Position numbers and translations under genes: made by a program
Notes under the pieces: generated by a model
Database searches by the model: none
What the model was told of the DNA's origin: nothing
What the model saw: the letters and a program-made list of their open reading frames with translations, nothing else
Shown here: positions 25,346-34,775 of the stretch, one piece after another
Position numbering within the stretch: position 1 is the first letter of the stretch
How the letters are laid out: each line of letters opens with the position of its first letter
Assembly: GCF_003024715.1 (NCBI RefSeq)
Contig: NZ_PYLO01000003.1
Span: 1 to 64,000, forward strand
Direction of reading: 5' to 3'
DNA from: Clostridium fessum
Lineage (GTDB): Bacteria; Bacillota; Clostridia; Lachnospirales; Lachnospiraceae
DNA length: 64,000 bases

Positions 25346-25401
25346 CGGCTACGGCATATTTGAAAATCTTTTATACAAATAAGGAAAGGACTGATACTGC
25401 A

Positions 25402-25743
25402 ATGGCAAACCGAGAAAGACAAAATGAACTTAAAATCTATCTCAGCGATGACGAGCAATACATCTTAGATCAGAAATGGAAAGCCTCCGGCATGAAGAGC
25501 AAATCCGCATTTATTCGGCATCTGATTTTGTATGGCTATGTCTACGATGTAAACTACGAACACCTGCGGGAATACAACACCACGCTCGCCCGTATCGGCA
25601 ATAATCTGAACCAGATTGCCAAGCGGATGAATGCTACTGGCAATGTTTATAAAGCCGATGTAAACGAAGTAAAGGAGCTGATGAAACAGGTATGGCAATC
25701 ACAAAAATCCATGCTATCCAGGCAACCGTCCATAAGGCAGTAA
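25402..25743 (+). CDS. mobC: MobC-like relaxosome accessory protein
   Basis: 113 residues with an RHH-type start (RERQNELKIYLSDDEQYILD), SAFIRHLILYGYVYD, and the MobC signature EYNTTLARIGNNLNQIAKRM. MobC binds oriT and helps the relaxase open the strands. ATG 25402 follows AAGGAAAGG; an upstream ATG (25360) lacks a ribosome site. It overlaps the relaxase start by 52 nt, an overlap usual for this pair. Confidence 0.88.
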   Translation: MANRERQNELKIYLSDDEQYILDQKWKASGMKSKSAFIRHLILYGYVYDVNYEHLREYNTTLARIGNNLNQIAKRMNATGNVYKADVNEVKELMKQVWQSQKSMLSRQPSIRQ

Positions 25744-27095
25744 ACTATATCTGTAATCCCCAAAAAACAGATGAAAGTATTCTCATTTCTTCCTTCGGAT
25801 GCAGTCCTGAAACCGCTGCCTTTGACTTCAAATTTGCTCTGTCAAAAACAAATCAGGCAGACCCCAACAAAGCCTTTCATCTGATACAGGCTTTCGCTCC
25901 GGGAGAGGTATCTTATAAGGAAGCACATCAGATCGGTGTGGAGCTTGCCAACAAGCTGTTAGAGGGGAAATTTTCTTATATCGTTTCCACTCATATTGAT
26001 AAAGGTCACGTTCACAACCACATCATTTTCTGTGCCGCAGATAATGTGAATCACGAAAAATATCATGACTGTAAACAGACCTACTACCACATTCGCCGCC
26101 TGAATGATGAGCTGTGTTCCAAGCATCAGTTATCCGTCATTTCTCCCACAAACCAGCGTGGTAAAAGTTATAAAGAATGGACATCCGGCAGAAATGGCAC
26201 CTCGTGGAAAATCAAGCTCAAGCAGGACATTGATGAAGCAATTCAAAACGCTGATACATATGAACAGTGCATGGAGCTGATACGGGCAAAAGGTTATGAA
26301 ATCAAAGGCGAAACCATTGGAGGAAACGCCTTAAAGTACATTTCCTTCCGCCCCCTTGACCGGGAGCATTTTGTCCGTGGCAGCTTAAAGTCTTTGGGTG
26401 CAGAATACACCAAAGAACGGATTAAGGAACGGGTAGAAACAAAGGCTTTAGCACAGACACAAAAACGTGTCCCATTCCCTGCCCGAAAGAAACCTCTTAT
26501 CAAGGATTATTCTTCCCGAACGCTCATTGACACCTCGGAAGAAAAGTTCACGCAAAGCCCCGGTCTGCAGCATTGGGCAGCGATTGAAAATCTCAAAATC
26601 GCTGCCAGCAGTTACAGTAAAGCAGGTTCTATCATCGAGCTTGAAAAACAGATTGAAAGTAAGTCTGTTCTTGCAAAAACCGCACGGAACAGTCTTGTGG
26701 AAACAGAACGTCAGCTAAAGGATTTAGGACAGATATTGAAATACGCTGAACAATATCAGAGCAATCATATCTATCACATCCGTTACCGGAAATCGAAAGA
26801 CCCTGACGCTTATCTCCGCCACCATGAAACAGAACTCCTGCTCCATGACGGTGCAGAAAATATGCTGAAACGCTTTGGAATCAGCTTAAAACATTTTGAT
26901 ATTGATAAGTTTCGTAATGATTACAATGCTCTGTATGCCAAGAAAGAAGCCTTGCAGAAAACCTATAAATCTGCTGAAAAAGACATACAGGCTCTCAACC
27001 GAAAACTGGATAATCTGAACCAGTATCTTGACCGGACTCCGGGACAGGAACAGACCACAAACCACAAACCGGAAAAAGACTTTACAACGCTCTGA
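25692..27095 (+). CDS. Relaxase/mobilisation nuclease (MOBP type)
   Basis: 467 residues. The N-terminal relaxase domain has a Tyr near VNYICNP (motif I) and the metal-binding triad HIDKGHVHNHIIF (motif III). RGKSYKEWTSGRNGTSWK and a basic region follow; a coiled-coil-rich C-terminus (~300-460) is typical of Tn1549-type relaxases. It nicks oriT and leads the strand into the recipient. The protein appears full-length, followed by a clear terminator. Confidence 0.9.
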   Translation: MAITKIHAIQATVHKAVNYICNPQKTDESILISSFGCSPETAAFDFKFALSKTNQADPNKAFHLIQAFAPGEVSYKEAHQIGVELANKLLEGKFSYIVSTHIDKGHVHNHIIFCAADNVNHEKYHDCKQTYYHIRRLNDELCSKHQLSVISPTNQRGKSYKEWTSGRNGTSWKIKLKQDIDEAIQNADTYEQCMELIRAKGYEIKGETIGGNALKYISFRPLDREHFVRGSLKSLGAEYTKERIKERVETKALAQTQKRVPFPARKKPLIKDYSSRTLIDTSEEKFTQSPGLQHWAAIENLKIAASSYSKAGSIIELEKQIESKSVLAKTARNSLVETERQLKDLGQILKYAEQYQSNHIYHIRYRKSKDPDAYLRHHETELLLHDGAENMLKRFGISLKHFDIDKFRNDYNALYAKKEALQKTYKSAEKDIQALNRKLDNLNQYLDRTPGQEQTTNHKPEKDFTTL

Positions 27096-27108
27096 TTTCC
27101 CCACAAAA

Positions 27109-27157
27109 AAGGTGTATCGCGTTGAAGTTTTATACTTCTTTGCGATACACCTTAGTG
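27109..27157 (+). terminator. Hairpin terminator after the relaxase
   Basis: AAGGTGTATCGC (27109-27120) pairs perfectly with GCGATACACCTT (27142-27153). There is no long T-run, so termination strength is uncertain. Confidence 0.55.
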
Positions 27158-27312
27158 TGTAATATGCTGCTATCTCAAAACTTTTCACTATTCTTTTTCT
27201 ATGTATTTTCCCATACTTTACATCCATGTATTACGCTCCATATCTACACTGTATTCTATTGCAATTCACTCGTTTTAATAGGTATTGTAAACTACTATCG
27301 AGGTGAATTATA

Positions 27313-27660
27313 ATGCATGACATAAAACAAATTCTTGCCATTGCAGTGCGTGAAGCCCGTACCGAACTCGGACTTTCACAAGAAAAGCTGGCTGAAACTC
27401 TTAATATGGATACCCGCACCATACTAAATATTGAAGCCGGACGTGGTAACCCCAAATATGATAAGCTGTATCCTTTGATTACATATCTGAAGATACCCGC
27501 CGATAAGATTTTCTACCCAGCCAACGCAAACCAACATCCAAATCTCCAAAAACTCCTGACCCTGCTGAATGACTGCACGGAACAGGAGGCTGCGGATTTA
27601 TTGCCTATGGTTCGTTATCTGCTTGATCTGCTGCACAAGCAAGACCATCCAACTCTGTAA
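27313..27660 (+). CDS. XRE-family HTH regulator
   Basis: 115 residues. RTELGLSQEKLAETLNMDTR and TILNIEAGRGNPKYDKLYPL form a Cro/CI helix-turn-helix of the type found in Tn1549-like elements. The C-terminal ~50 residues are helical, probably for dimerisation. GAGGTG precedes ATG 27313. It probably regulates element genes; no operator was identified. Confidence 0.82.
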   Translation: MHDIKQILAIAVREARTELGLSQEKLAETLNMDTRTILNIEAGRGNPKYDKLYPLITYLKIPADKIFYPANANQHPNLQKLLTLLNDCTEQEAADLLPMVRYLLDLLHKQDHPTL

Positions 27661-27758
27661 GAATGCCAATAGACTCCTTGTGACTCTATTGGTTTTCTTA
27701 TTTTCAAAGCACTTTATTTACAATTTCAATCATCCTGATTCCACTCCTTTTTTTAATT

Positions 27759-27795
27759 CTTACTTATGTAATATTTGAATTATTACATAAGTAAG
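27759..27795. promoter_or_regulatory. Twin BlaI-type operators upstream of blaI
   Basis: A 15-bp perfect inverted repeat with a 7-nt loop contains two copies of TTAC-N4-GTAA (27760-27771 and 27783-27794). The same core recurs at the beta-lactamase and PBP promoters. Confidence 0.65.
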
Positions 27796-27823
27796 ATTTC
27801 AAGTCAATCTATTTTCTCTTAAA

Positions 27824-27876
27824 TTGACAACTACACAAATAACATCTATAATATTTTTATTACAGCCGTAAGATTT
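27824..27876 (+). promoter_or_regulatory. blaI-blaR1 promoter with overlapping operator
   Basis: Consensus TTGACA (27824-27829), a 17-bp spacer and TATAAT (27847-27852) are followed by TTACAGCCGTAA (27860-27871), placed where a bound repressor would block the start. AAGGAGG and ATG 27892 follow. Confidence 0.8.
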
Positions 27877-27891
27877 AAGGAGGGATTTGAA

Positions 27892-28278
27892 ATGAGCGAT
27901 TTACCACAGATTTCTGAAGCTGAATTTGAAGTTATGAAAATCGTATGGAAACATGCGCCGATCAGCACCAATGAAATAACTGATAAATTATTACAGACTA
28001 CGAGCTGGAGTCCAAAAACAATACAAACTCTAATTAAACGTCTAGTGAACAAGGGCGTTCTGACTTATGAAAAACAAAGTCGGGTGTTTGTTTACACTCC
28101 AGTTGTGAAAGAAAGTGAATACATCGGTCAGGAAAGTAACTCTTTTCTAGAACGATACTACGATGGAGACATCACTGCCATGCTGTCTGCATATATAGAA
28201 AATGACAGACTGTCCGAAACGGAAATAGACACTCTCCGCTCTCTTCTTTCCAAGAGGTCAAAAAAAGGAGGTAATTAA
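27892..28278 (+). CDS. blaI: BlaI/MecI-family repressor
   Basis: 128 residues. The N-terminal winged helix reads ISEAEFEVMKIVWKHAPIST, LLQTTSWSPKTIQTLIKRLV and VLTYEKQSRVFVYTPVV. The helical C-terminal dimerisation region (SFLERYYDGDITAMLSAYIE) contains the site normally cut during induction. It represses beta-lactam resistance genes until its partner BlaR1 signals. AAGGAGG lies before ATG; blaR1 starts 2 nt after its stop. Confidence 0.95.
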   Translation: MSDLPQISEAEFEVMKIVWKHAPISTNEITDKLLQTTSWSPKTIQTLIKRLVNKGVLTYEKQSRVFVYTPVVKESEYIGQESNSFLERYYDGDITAMLSAYIENDRLSETEIDTLRSLLSKRSKKGGN

Positions 28279-28279
28279 C

Positions 28280-30085
28280 ATGGCTGATTTTATGATACGC
28301 TTTTTAATATGCAATGTATTTATCAGCGGTATCATCGGAATTCTTTTGATAGCCAAGCGGATATTCAAAGGCAACCTATCCAGCCGGATGCAGTATAATC
28401 TGTGGTTCCTGCTACTTGGATTGTTGGTAGTTCCTTTTATACCGTTCCGTTTAATTGGGTTTCCGCAAATTCTCTCGTGGCTCAGTAGCCTGAAAAGTTC
28501 TCCTACTTCTGGCACCAGAACCGCCATAGGAGAAGCTGTTGGGATCAATCCAGCCGGAAATGCAGACTGGATGAATGACTTTGCCCTTTCGGTAAATAGT
28601 GAGACTCCATCCAGCATCGGATACATACTATTTGGAATATGGCTTGTAGGCATCCTTGCAATGATTATATTGGTAATCAAGTCCTCTATCCGCTTACAGA
28701 ACTTGAAAAAATCTGCACTTCCCCTTCAGAACCCGGAAGTCCGAAAACTATATCATCGATGTATGAAAGAAATGGGAATTAACAGAAATCTCCATGTTTA
28801 CAGTACTGCATTTTTGAAATCTCCGATTATTGTGGGGCTTTTGAAACCTTGTATTTATCTGCCGATTCATCTCATCTCAGATTATAACGAATCGGACATG
28901 CGATACATGCTGTTACACGAGCTACAGCACTATAAGCACAAAGATGCTATTGCCAACTATCTAATGAACTTTGCCGGAGTAATATATTGGTTCAATCCTC
29001 TTGTCTGGTATGCTCTGAAAGAAATGCGTAATGACAGAGAGGTTGCCTGTGACACCTCTGTTTTAAAGATGCTTGAGGAGGATGATTATGCAGATTATGG
29101 TAATACACTGATCAATTTTGCGGAAAAGATTTCACTTACTCCATTTCCGTTTGCCGCCGGTCTTGGTGGAAACATGAAGCAGATGAAACGGAGAATTATC
29201 AACATTGCATCTTATGAGAAGCCGACATTTATAAAAAGAGTAAAAGGTATGACTGCATTCATGTTGACTGCTGTCCTTCTCCTTGGATTCGCACCTTTTA
29301 TTTCTACATACGCAGCAGATGGAAGCCACTACCAATGGGATTCCTCTTCTGAGAATATTTCCTATGTAGACCTCTCCACATACTTCGGAGAATACGAAGG
29401 CAGCTTTGTTTTATACGATTTGGAAAACGATGCATGGAGTATACATGACATGGAGCATGCCACCTTACGGGTTGCTCCAAACTCCACCTACAAGATATAC
29501 GATGCTTTGTTCGGATTGGAAGAAGGCGTCATTACACCGGAAAATTCGTTCATTGCATGGAATGGAGAAACCTATCCATTTGAAGCATGGAACGCAGATC
29601 AGACCTTACAGTCTGCAATGAACTCCTCTGTGAATTGGTATTTTCAAGCAGTAGACGAACAGCTTGGAACCTCTGACGTTTACAGCTATGTTCAAGAAAT
29701 CGGATATGGTAACGAAAACATGAGTGGCGATTTCTCCTCTTATTGGATGGAATCCTCCTTGGAAATCTCTCCAATAGAACAGGTCGAACTTTTAACCAAG
29801 CTGCAGAATAACAGTTTCGGCTTCGCCCCTGAAAATATCAATGCAGTAAAAGATGCCATCTGCCTTTCAGCTTCCGATGCCGGAACATTCTACGGAAAGA
29901 CCGGAACTGGCCGTGTGAATGGACAGGATGTAAACGGATGGTTCATCGGTTATATCGAAACTGCAGATAATACATACTTTTTTGCCACCAACATTAGTGC
30001 AGACAGCGATGCTACTGGCGGCAACGCAACTGAAATAACCATGTCTATCTTATCAGACATGAATATCTGGGTATCACAGAAATAA
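28280..30085 (+). CDS. blaR1: BlaR1/MecR1 beta-lactam sensor-protease
   Basis: 601 residues, normal length. The N-terminal membrane domain contains an M56 zinc protease with HELQHYKHKD (His-Glu near residue 212). A helix near 320 leads to the extracellular penicillin-binding sensor, class-D-like, with the acylated Ser in NSTYKIYDALFG (near 402), a YVQEIGYGN segment and KTGTGRVNG (near 540). Acylation by a beta-lactam activates the protease and leads to BlaI cleavage. Both active sites look intact. It is co-transcribed with blaI and followed by a terminator. Confidence 0.95.
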   Translation: MADFMIRFLICNVFISGIIGILLIAKRIFKGNLSSRMQYNLWFLLLGLLVVPFIPFRLIGFPQILSWLSSLKSSPTSGTRTAIGEAVGINPAGNADWMNDFALSVNSETPSSIGYILFGIWLVGILAMIILVIKSSIRLQNLKKSALPLQNPEVRKLYHRCMKEMGINRNLHVYSTAFLKSPIIVGLLKPCIYLPIHLISDYNESDMRYMLLHELQHYKHKDAIANYLMNFAGVIYWFNPLVWYALKEMRNDREVACDTSVLKMLEEDDYADYGNTLINFAEKISLTPFPFAAGLGGNMKQMKRRIINIASYEKPTFIKRVKGMTAFMLTAVLLLGFAPFISTYAADGSHYQWDSSSENISYVDLSTYFGEYEGSFVLYDLENDAWSIHDMEHATLRVAPNSTYKIYDALFGLEEGVITPENSFIAWNGETYPFEAWNADQTLQSAMNSSVNWYFQAVDEQLGTSDVYSYVQEIGYGNENMSGDFSSYWMESSLEISPIEQVELLTKLQNNSFGFAPENINAVKDAICLSASDAGTFYGKTGTGRVNGQDVNGWFIGYIETADNTYFFATNISADSDATGGNATEITMSILSDMNIWVSQK

Positions 30086-30086
30086 C

Positions 30087-30137
30087 AAAAACGAGTAAAG
30101 GTTAACTGTAGAATTAACTTTTACTCGTTTTTTCGAG
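30087..30137 (+). terminator. blaI-blaR1 terminator
   Basis: AAAACGAGTAAA and TTTACTCGTTTT are complementary, extended inside by GTTAA/TTAAC, and followed by a T-run at 30129-30134. Confidence 0.88.
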
Positions 30138-30226
30138 GCTTATAAATATTAAATGTTTTTCTCCCTTTTCGGAAAAGTGAGTTGTTAAATTACAGCTTTC
30201 TGTACATCATCGGGTGCTTTCCCGAA

Positions 30227-31222
30227 TTAATGCCAATCATTTGTTTTCTCATCCGTAATCTCCAATGTCTCAGTATCTATTAGATAGAAATCCACAACCT
30301 TGGTGGAAGCTACTTCATTACCGGATTTGTCTTTGAATTTAATTTGATAAACATATTCTCTTGAACCATTTTCAACATAAGATTCATTAATAATAATGTA
30401 ATGCGTTGCTATAGTTGAAATACCATCTTGCTCGTATACTTGCTCCGCAATATTAACGTAAGGATATCCCTTAGCCGAAATATTATATGCCAGAAACTCG
30501 CTGAGTTCATCCCCAGCCTTTACTCCTTGGTATGACTCGGTATTTCTGATATAAGTTGCAACAGCTGTTAGTTCCTTCTTATAGGACTGAAATTCTTCTG
30601 TCATAGGATAGCCGTCACTGTCTGTATCTATTGCTGTGTCATCCTCCTTCTTCTGTTGAGAAAATATATTTTCATTATCTATTCTCTCGTCTTCTGAATC
30701 ATCAGTTATTTCAGTAGTATCATCCATTGCAGCATTTTCTTCTATCATACTATCATATTCGTAACCATCAACAAATGGATCAAATCCGCCTTTTCCAAAG
30801 TAATCAGTAAAAAGTACTTCATCACCTGTAATAAGTGGATTTCTGTATTCATAATAATCAACATATACCCGCAGAAAGGCTCTCACATAGGCAACACATT
30901 TTATTCCGTCTTTTTCAACTATATGCATCGGTTTATAAGTAAAAGCAAATATTAAAATGCAAATATAAGTCAAAGGTATGAGACAAATGGCTTCAACACA
31001 TATTGCTACATATTTCACATAGTTCTTTCGTATTTTTAGCAATAATTGAAATATGCCCAACAATATTCCTATTGTTATGATTCCGATTACCGCATAATAA
31101 AACCATTCTATAAACTTCAGATGGAAAAGCGATAATATGCCGTGAGCACCTGCAAATAACGTAGCGGCTACAAGTGTATCTAAGAGTATATACTTAGAAT
31201 AATGCTTTAAAATATCTTTCAT
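30227..31222 (-). CDS. Membrane protein of unknown function near blaR1
   Basis: 331 residues: three membrane helices in the first ~115 (LDTLVAATLFAGAHGILSLF, YYAVIGIITIGILLGIFQLL, VAICVEAICLIPLTYICILI), an extracytoplasmic region, an acidic low-complexity stretch (~165-205), and a C-terminal domain with several Tyr/Val-rich beta strands. I do not recognise a family. It is convergent with blaR1, carries no TTAC-N4-GTAA site upstream, and so is probably outside the BlaI regulon. Confidence 0.6.
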   Translation of the reverse strand: MKDILKHYSKYILLDTLVAATLFAGAHGILSLFHLKFIEWFYYAVIGIITIGILLGIFQLLLKIRKNYVKYVAICVEAICLIPLTYICILIFAFTYKPMHIVEKDGIKCVAYVRAFLRVYVDYYEYRNPLITGDEVLFTDYFGKGGFDPFVDGYEYDSMIEENAAMDDTTEITDDSEDERIDNENIFSQQKKEDDTAIDTDSDGYPMTEEFQSYKKELTAVATYIRNTESYQGVKAGDELSEFLAYNISAKGYPYVNIAEQVYEQDGISTIATHYIIINESYVENGSREYVYQIKFKDKSGNEVASTKVVDFYLIDTETLEITDEKTNDWH

Positions 31223-31330
31223 CTGAAAGCCTCCTTGTCATGCAGACACAATTACAAATTTATATTTATACATTGATGGAGAGCGGGAACACAATTCCGA
31301 AAAGGGACATGTTTTTTCTTTTTTTAATTA

Positions 31331-31828
31331 CTACTTTTTGCAATATTCATAAATATTAAATGGTTCTTCTCTTTTTTCAAATAAGATATCAGCTTCTTTA
31401 ATAATCTTAATAAGTTCTTCTGTCTCTACACCTACTGTTTTTAGTACAAGTAACTTCTTTTCATTCGTTATGAGAAAGAAAAAACCTTTGTACAAAAAGA
31501 CTCTATCTATTTCTTTAAGTTCACAGATCTTTTTATCTTCTAATTTTATTCCCTGAATAGCAATTTCCACTTTGTTATATCTTGATTTATTCCATACAAA
31601 TTCATGGACATTATTTTCAAATTTTTTTCCCTTAGATTGAAACCAAATAATCCAAATCAATGCAATAATAGAAATCCCCATTCCCACATAAAACATCGGA
31701 TAACTCTTTACAAAATAGCAGCCGATTGATAACAAAAATAATACTGGTGTCATTATATAAATAATTTTCCTTCTATTATATTTTGTCTTAAGTAATTGAT
31801 ATGGCATAGCATATTCTAACGAAAGCAT
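31331..31828 (-). CDS. Small YcxB-like membrane protein of unknown function
   Basis: 165 residues with two helices (IYIMTPVLFLLSIGCYFV, MFYVGMGISIIALIWIIWF) and a C-terminal PH-like beta domain (VWNKSRYNKVEIAIQGIKLE, then DRVFLYKGFFFLITNEKKLL). Layout and motif style match YcxB-like proteins; the role is unknown. The gene is AT-rich like its surroundings. Expression signals are weak. Confidence 0.55.
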   Translation of the reverse strand: MLSLEYAMPYQLLKTKYNRRKIIYIMTPVLFLLSIGCYFVKSYPMFYVGMGISIIALIWIIWFQSKGKKFENNVHEFVWNKSRYNKVEIAIQGIKLEDKKICELKEIDRVFLYKGFFFLITNEKKLLVLKTVGVETEELIKIIKEADILFEKREEPFNIYEYCKK

Positions 31829-32045
31829 ATCTGAAATTACACTTTCTATATTATCTGATATGAATATTTATAAATTATAAAAGTAACAATCATATAGATA
31901 AGAAAAAACAACATAACTCAATCAGTTTAGTTTAATACGATTCTTTAAATTGATAAAAGGATGGTACACAAAAAGATAAACTGCCCATATTGTGTGGACA
32001 TCATATAAAAAACATTCTTGTTAAGATAATATTTGAGTTTCCAAC

Positions 32046-32069
32046 GGAGTGGCGATGCCACTCCTGTTT
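32046..32069 (+). terminator. Orphan intrinsic terminator
   Basis: GGAGTGGC-GAT-GCCACTCC followed by TGTTTTTC. No gene ends just before it; it is probably left over from a deleted gene. Confidence 0.7.
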
Positions 32070-32094
32070 TTCATTGGATGCTTTAGCTTAATAA

Positions 32095-32345
32095 AACCCC
32101 TAGTTCTACTAGGGATAAATAAAATACTTTAGTATATTTTTTTGAATGATAATTACTATGGATTTACGAATTATCAACTAAAGGATATACAATATTTAAT
32201 TAACATACTGTATTCTCAATTATAGTACCTGTTTACAGGTTGCAGTGCAAACAAATACGATGATATTTTTTCGATGCCCCTTTTAGGGGTTGGCACGTAA
32301 TATCCCTTCTAGGGGTTGCTCAAACCACTAGTTTACTAGTGGTTT
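32095..32345. mobile_element. IS200/IS605-type palindrome-ended remnant without transposase
   Basis: A subterminal hairpin CCCTAG/CTAGGG (32098-32114) on one side and ACCACTAG/CTAGTGGT (32324-32343) on the other enclose ~210 bp without an ORF. Small hairpins at both ends and the AGGGGTTG repeats (32285 and 32311) are the style of IS200/IS605 ends or derived palindrome-associated miniature elements. Confidence 0.45.
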
Positions 32346-33072
32346 TGATTGGATATACTTATGGTTATAAAAGATGTCTGACAGATATAAAATATCCTGT
32401 TATGTATGCATATAAGAAATATCCGTTACCCATTTTCTGTGTCGGCAAATTTCTGGCAACAACCCATATTTCTTCATAATTTGCTGGAATGTTTTCGGAA
32501 ATCATAATATCTACAGCAAGATATCTCGAAGAAACGATACATCATTGATAATGTATAGCACACTTTGTGTCTATATATAAACTCATATTGCACTTGTACT
32601 CTCACATCCATTCTTCTAATCGCAGAAAATTCCGTAAAAGTTCATTTTTCATCTTCAGGCACTCAATTTCTTACTGATATTCTCTGATACTAGCTGGTTC
32701 TGTCTGTTTTTAGGACGTCCTCTGTATTTTAGCAGAAGCCCAGCAATAAGACGAGTCTATTCCCGATTATAGTAATTGATTCAGTTTTCAATTTGTCGAA
32801 TCTCTAATTAAAAGTATTTTACAAGCTTACGGATTGGTTTTTCCTACTTTACACATAGCAATCAGCTTTGGTTCAATTATTTGATATGCGTGTATTTACT
32901 TTTTGCTATAATAAAACCTGCTCATATAATCAAGTGTTTTTTGTTGAAACCACAGGCTCCTTATGTGATTCTATTATTTTAAATAAGGGGGCTTTTTGTC
33001 ATTGTCCGTTTTTATTGGTTCAGTTCACTTTTTATGCTCAGATACAATAGGAAAAATTATTTTAAATTTTGC

Positions 33073-33103
33073 TTGACTTTTAAATATTACTATTGTAATA
33101 TTT
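33073..33103 (+). promoter_or_regulatory. Beta-lactamase promoter with BlaI operator
   Basis: TTGACT (33073-33078), 17 bp, TAATAT (33096-33101). A perfect palindrome centred on TTACTATTGTAA (33087-33098) fills the spacer and part of the -10. The layout is almost identical to the PBP promoter. The resulting leader before the bla start is ~400 nt and has no obvious gene. Confidence 0.8.
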
Positions 33104-33514
33104 AAAACGTGCTTCACACAATAGACTTATTGCTATATTTTCTCAACTAAAATTTTATATTGACAAATACATATAGAATTCATTTTATTTATAAAGAGAG
33201 GTGACAAAACATTTTTAAAATCTTAATACAAATATGTTGAGAAAAGATAAACTATGTTGGATTATAGTTCGTAAGCACAACTAAAATGAATGGTTTACTA
33301 AATTTAACCTAAATAAAGAATTATATATTGTGACAAATACAACTCTCATATCCTTTAAAATGGAAATACTACTATTTTATTATGGATTTGCAATGAAAAA
33401 CTTGAAAGGTGGAGATAATATATTACAAATGCATAAGTTAGCTATATGAAATGATATAAATGCTTCAAAAATTCAAAATTCTATGTATAATCTATATTTT
33501 AGGAGGATAAAGTT

Positions 33515-34408
33515 ATGAAACACAACAAAATTATCATAAGTATTTTAACGATCTTTATCATATTATTATCTGTTGGATGTAGTAATAAACAAGAAAACAT
33601 TCCTGATAGCAATGAAAATGTTAATGCAGATTATGATTCTCTATTTCAAGAACTGGAAGAAAAATATGATGCTACATTAGGAATTTATGCACTTGATACA
33701 GAAACTAATAAAGAAATTTCTTATAATGCAGATGAGAGATTTGCATACTGTTCAACATATAAAGCTTTAGCTGCCGGTGCCATTTTAGAAAAATACTCTA
33801 TTGAAGAACTTGATAATGTAATATATTTTGAAGAAGAAGATGTTTTATCTTATGCACCAGTTGCAAAAGATAAAGTAGATACTGGAATGACTATTAGAGA
33901 AATATGTGATGCTGCAGTTAGACAAAGCGATAATACTGCTGGAAATCTACAATTTACTCTTCTTGATGGACCTAATGGTTTTAAACAATCATTAAGTAAA
34001 ATTGGTGATACTGTAAGTGAGCCTTCTAGAATAGAAACTGAATTGAATGATGCTGTACCTGGCGATATAAGAGATACTAGTACTCCTAAACAATTGGCTT
34101 TCAATTTGAAAGAATATGTAACTGGAGATATATTGTCAGATGATAAAAAAGAGATTTTTATAGATTGGATGTCAAATAATGCAACTGGTGATGAATTAAT
34201 TCGTGCTGGTGTACCAAGTGATTGGATTGTGGCAGATAAAAGTGGTGCTGGTTCTTATGGAACACGAAATGATATCGCTATTGTAACACCCCCAAATAAA
34301 AAACCTATATTTGTAGCTGTACTTTCAAAAAAAGCAGAACAAGATGCAGAATATGACAATAAACTGATAGCAGATGCCACAAAAATCATCTTTGATTTAA
34401 TATCATAA
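33515..34408 (+). CDS. Class A beta-lactamase, lipoprotein
   Basis: 297 residues. It has a lipoprotein signal with the lipobox at SVGC (Cys ~22). Catalytic motifs are all present: STYK with Ser ~79 (Ambler 70), SDN at ~138-140 (Ambler 130), ETELN with Glu ~174 (Ambler 166) and KSG at ~242-244 (Ambler 234-236, Ser in place of Thr). It hydrolyses penicillins and probably some cephalosporins outside the membrane. AGGAGG precedes ATG 33515. The gene is very AT-rich compared with blaR1, suggesting separate acquisition, yet its promoter has the BlaI-type palindrome. A terminator lies 200 nt downstream. Confidence 0.95.
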   Translation: MKHNKIIISILTIFIILLSVGCSNKQENIPDSNENVNADYDSLFQELEEKYDATLGIYALDTETNKEISYNADERFAYCSTYKALAAGAILEKYSIEELDNVIYFEEEDVLSYAPVAKDKVDTGMTIREICDAAVRQSDNTAGNLQFTLLDGPNGFKQSLSKIGDTVSEPSRIETELNDAVPGDIRDTSTPKQLAFNLKEYVTGDILSDDKKEIFIDWMSNNATGDELIRAGVPSDWIVADKSGAGSYGTRNDIAIVTPPNKKPIFVAVLSKKAEQDAEYDNKLIADATKIIFDLIS

Positions 34409-34610
34409 AAATTGATTCACTCAAAAATAAATTAATATACCAAAATACGATTACAAAAGTTTTATCTTAGAAACTCTCAAAAAGAACCATAGATAAGATT
34501 ATTTTCAGATAATCATGGATGCAATACTTAGAAGATTTCACCCATATGCTATATATACCATCTAGCTGATGGCATGTCAATAACAAGTGGCTTTCTCACC
34601 TGTTTAACTT

Positions 34611-34655
34611 GTCAAAAACCCCTGAATTTTATCCAAAATTCAGGGGTTTTTTGAC
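34611..34655 (+). terminator. Strong bidirectional terminator after the beta-lactamase
   Basis: A 20-bp stem (34611-34630 with 34635-34655) around ATCC, bearing A/T-runs on both sides. The stretch 34409-34610 holds nothing else of note. Confidence 0.88.
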
Positions 34656-34775
34656 AGTCTGATACCACCATTATGGTGGTCAGGGGATCGACAAAACTTA
34701 AAATTTCATTCATACAATACAAGCCCTTTCGGCAGGAACAAAAATCAATTTTGCCAATATGGTTTTATCATAATT

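Larger units (their letters stand above)
31829..33072. other. Long AT-rich gene-free stretch with decayed mobile DNA
   Basis: No coding frame is convincing. Inside are a compact terminator (32046-32069), two IS200/IS605-type end hairpins (32098-32343) and, on the minus strand near 32690-32800, scattered stop-ridden peptide fragments that I could not assign. It separates the beta-lactamase from blaI-blaR1. Confidence 0.5.

Noticed and set aside
32690-32800. Transposase-like peptide fragments (minus strand, containing KYRGRPKN)
   Set aside because: Too short and interrupted by stops; several families could give such fragments, so no assignment is made.
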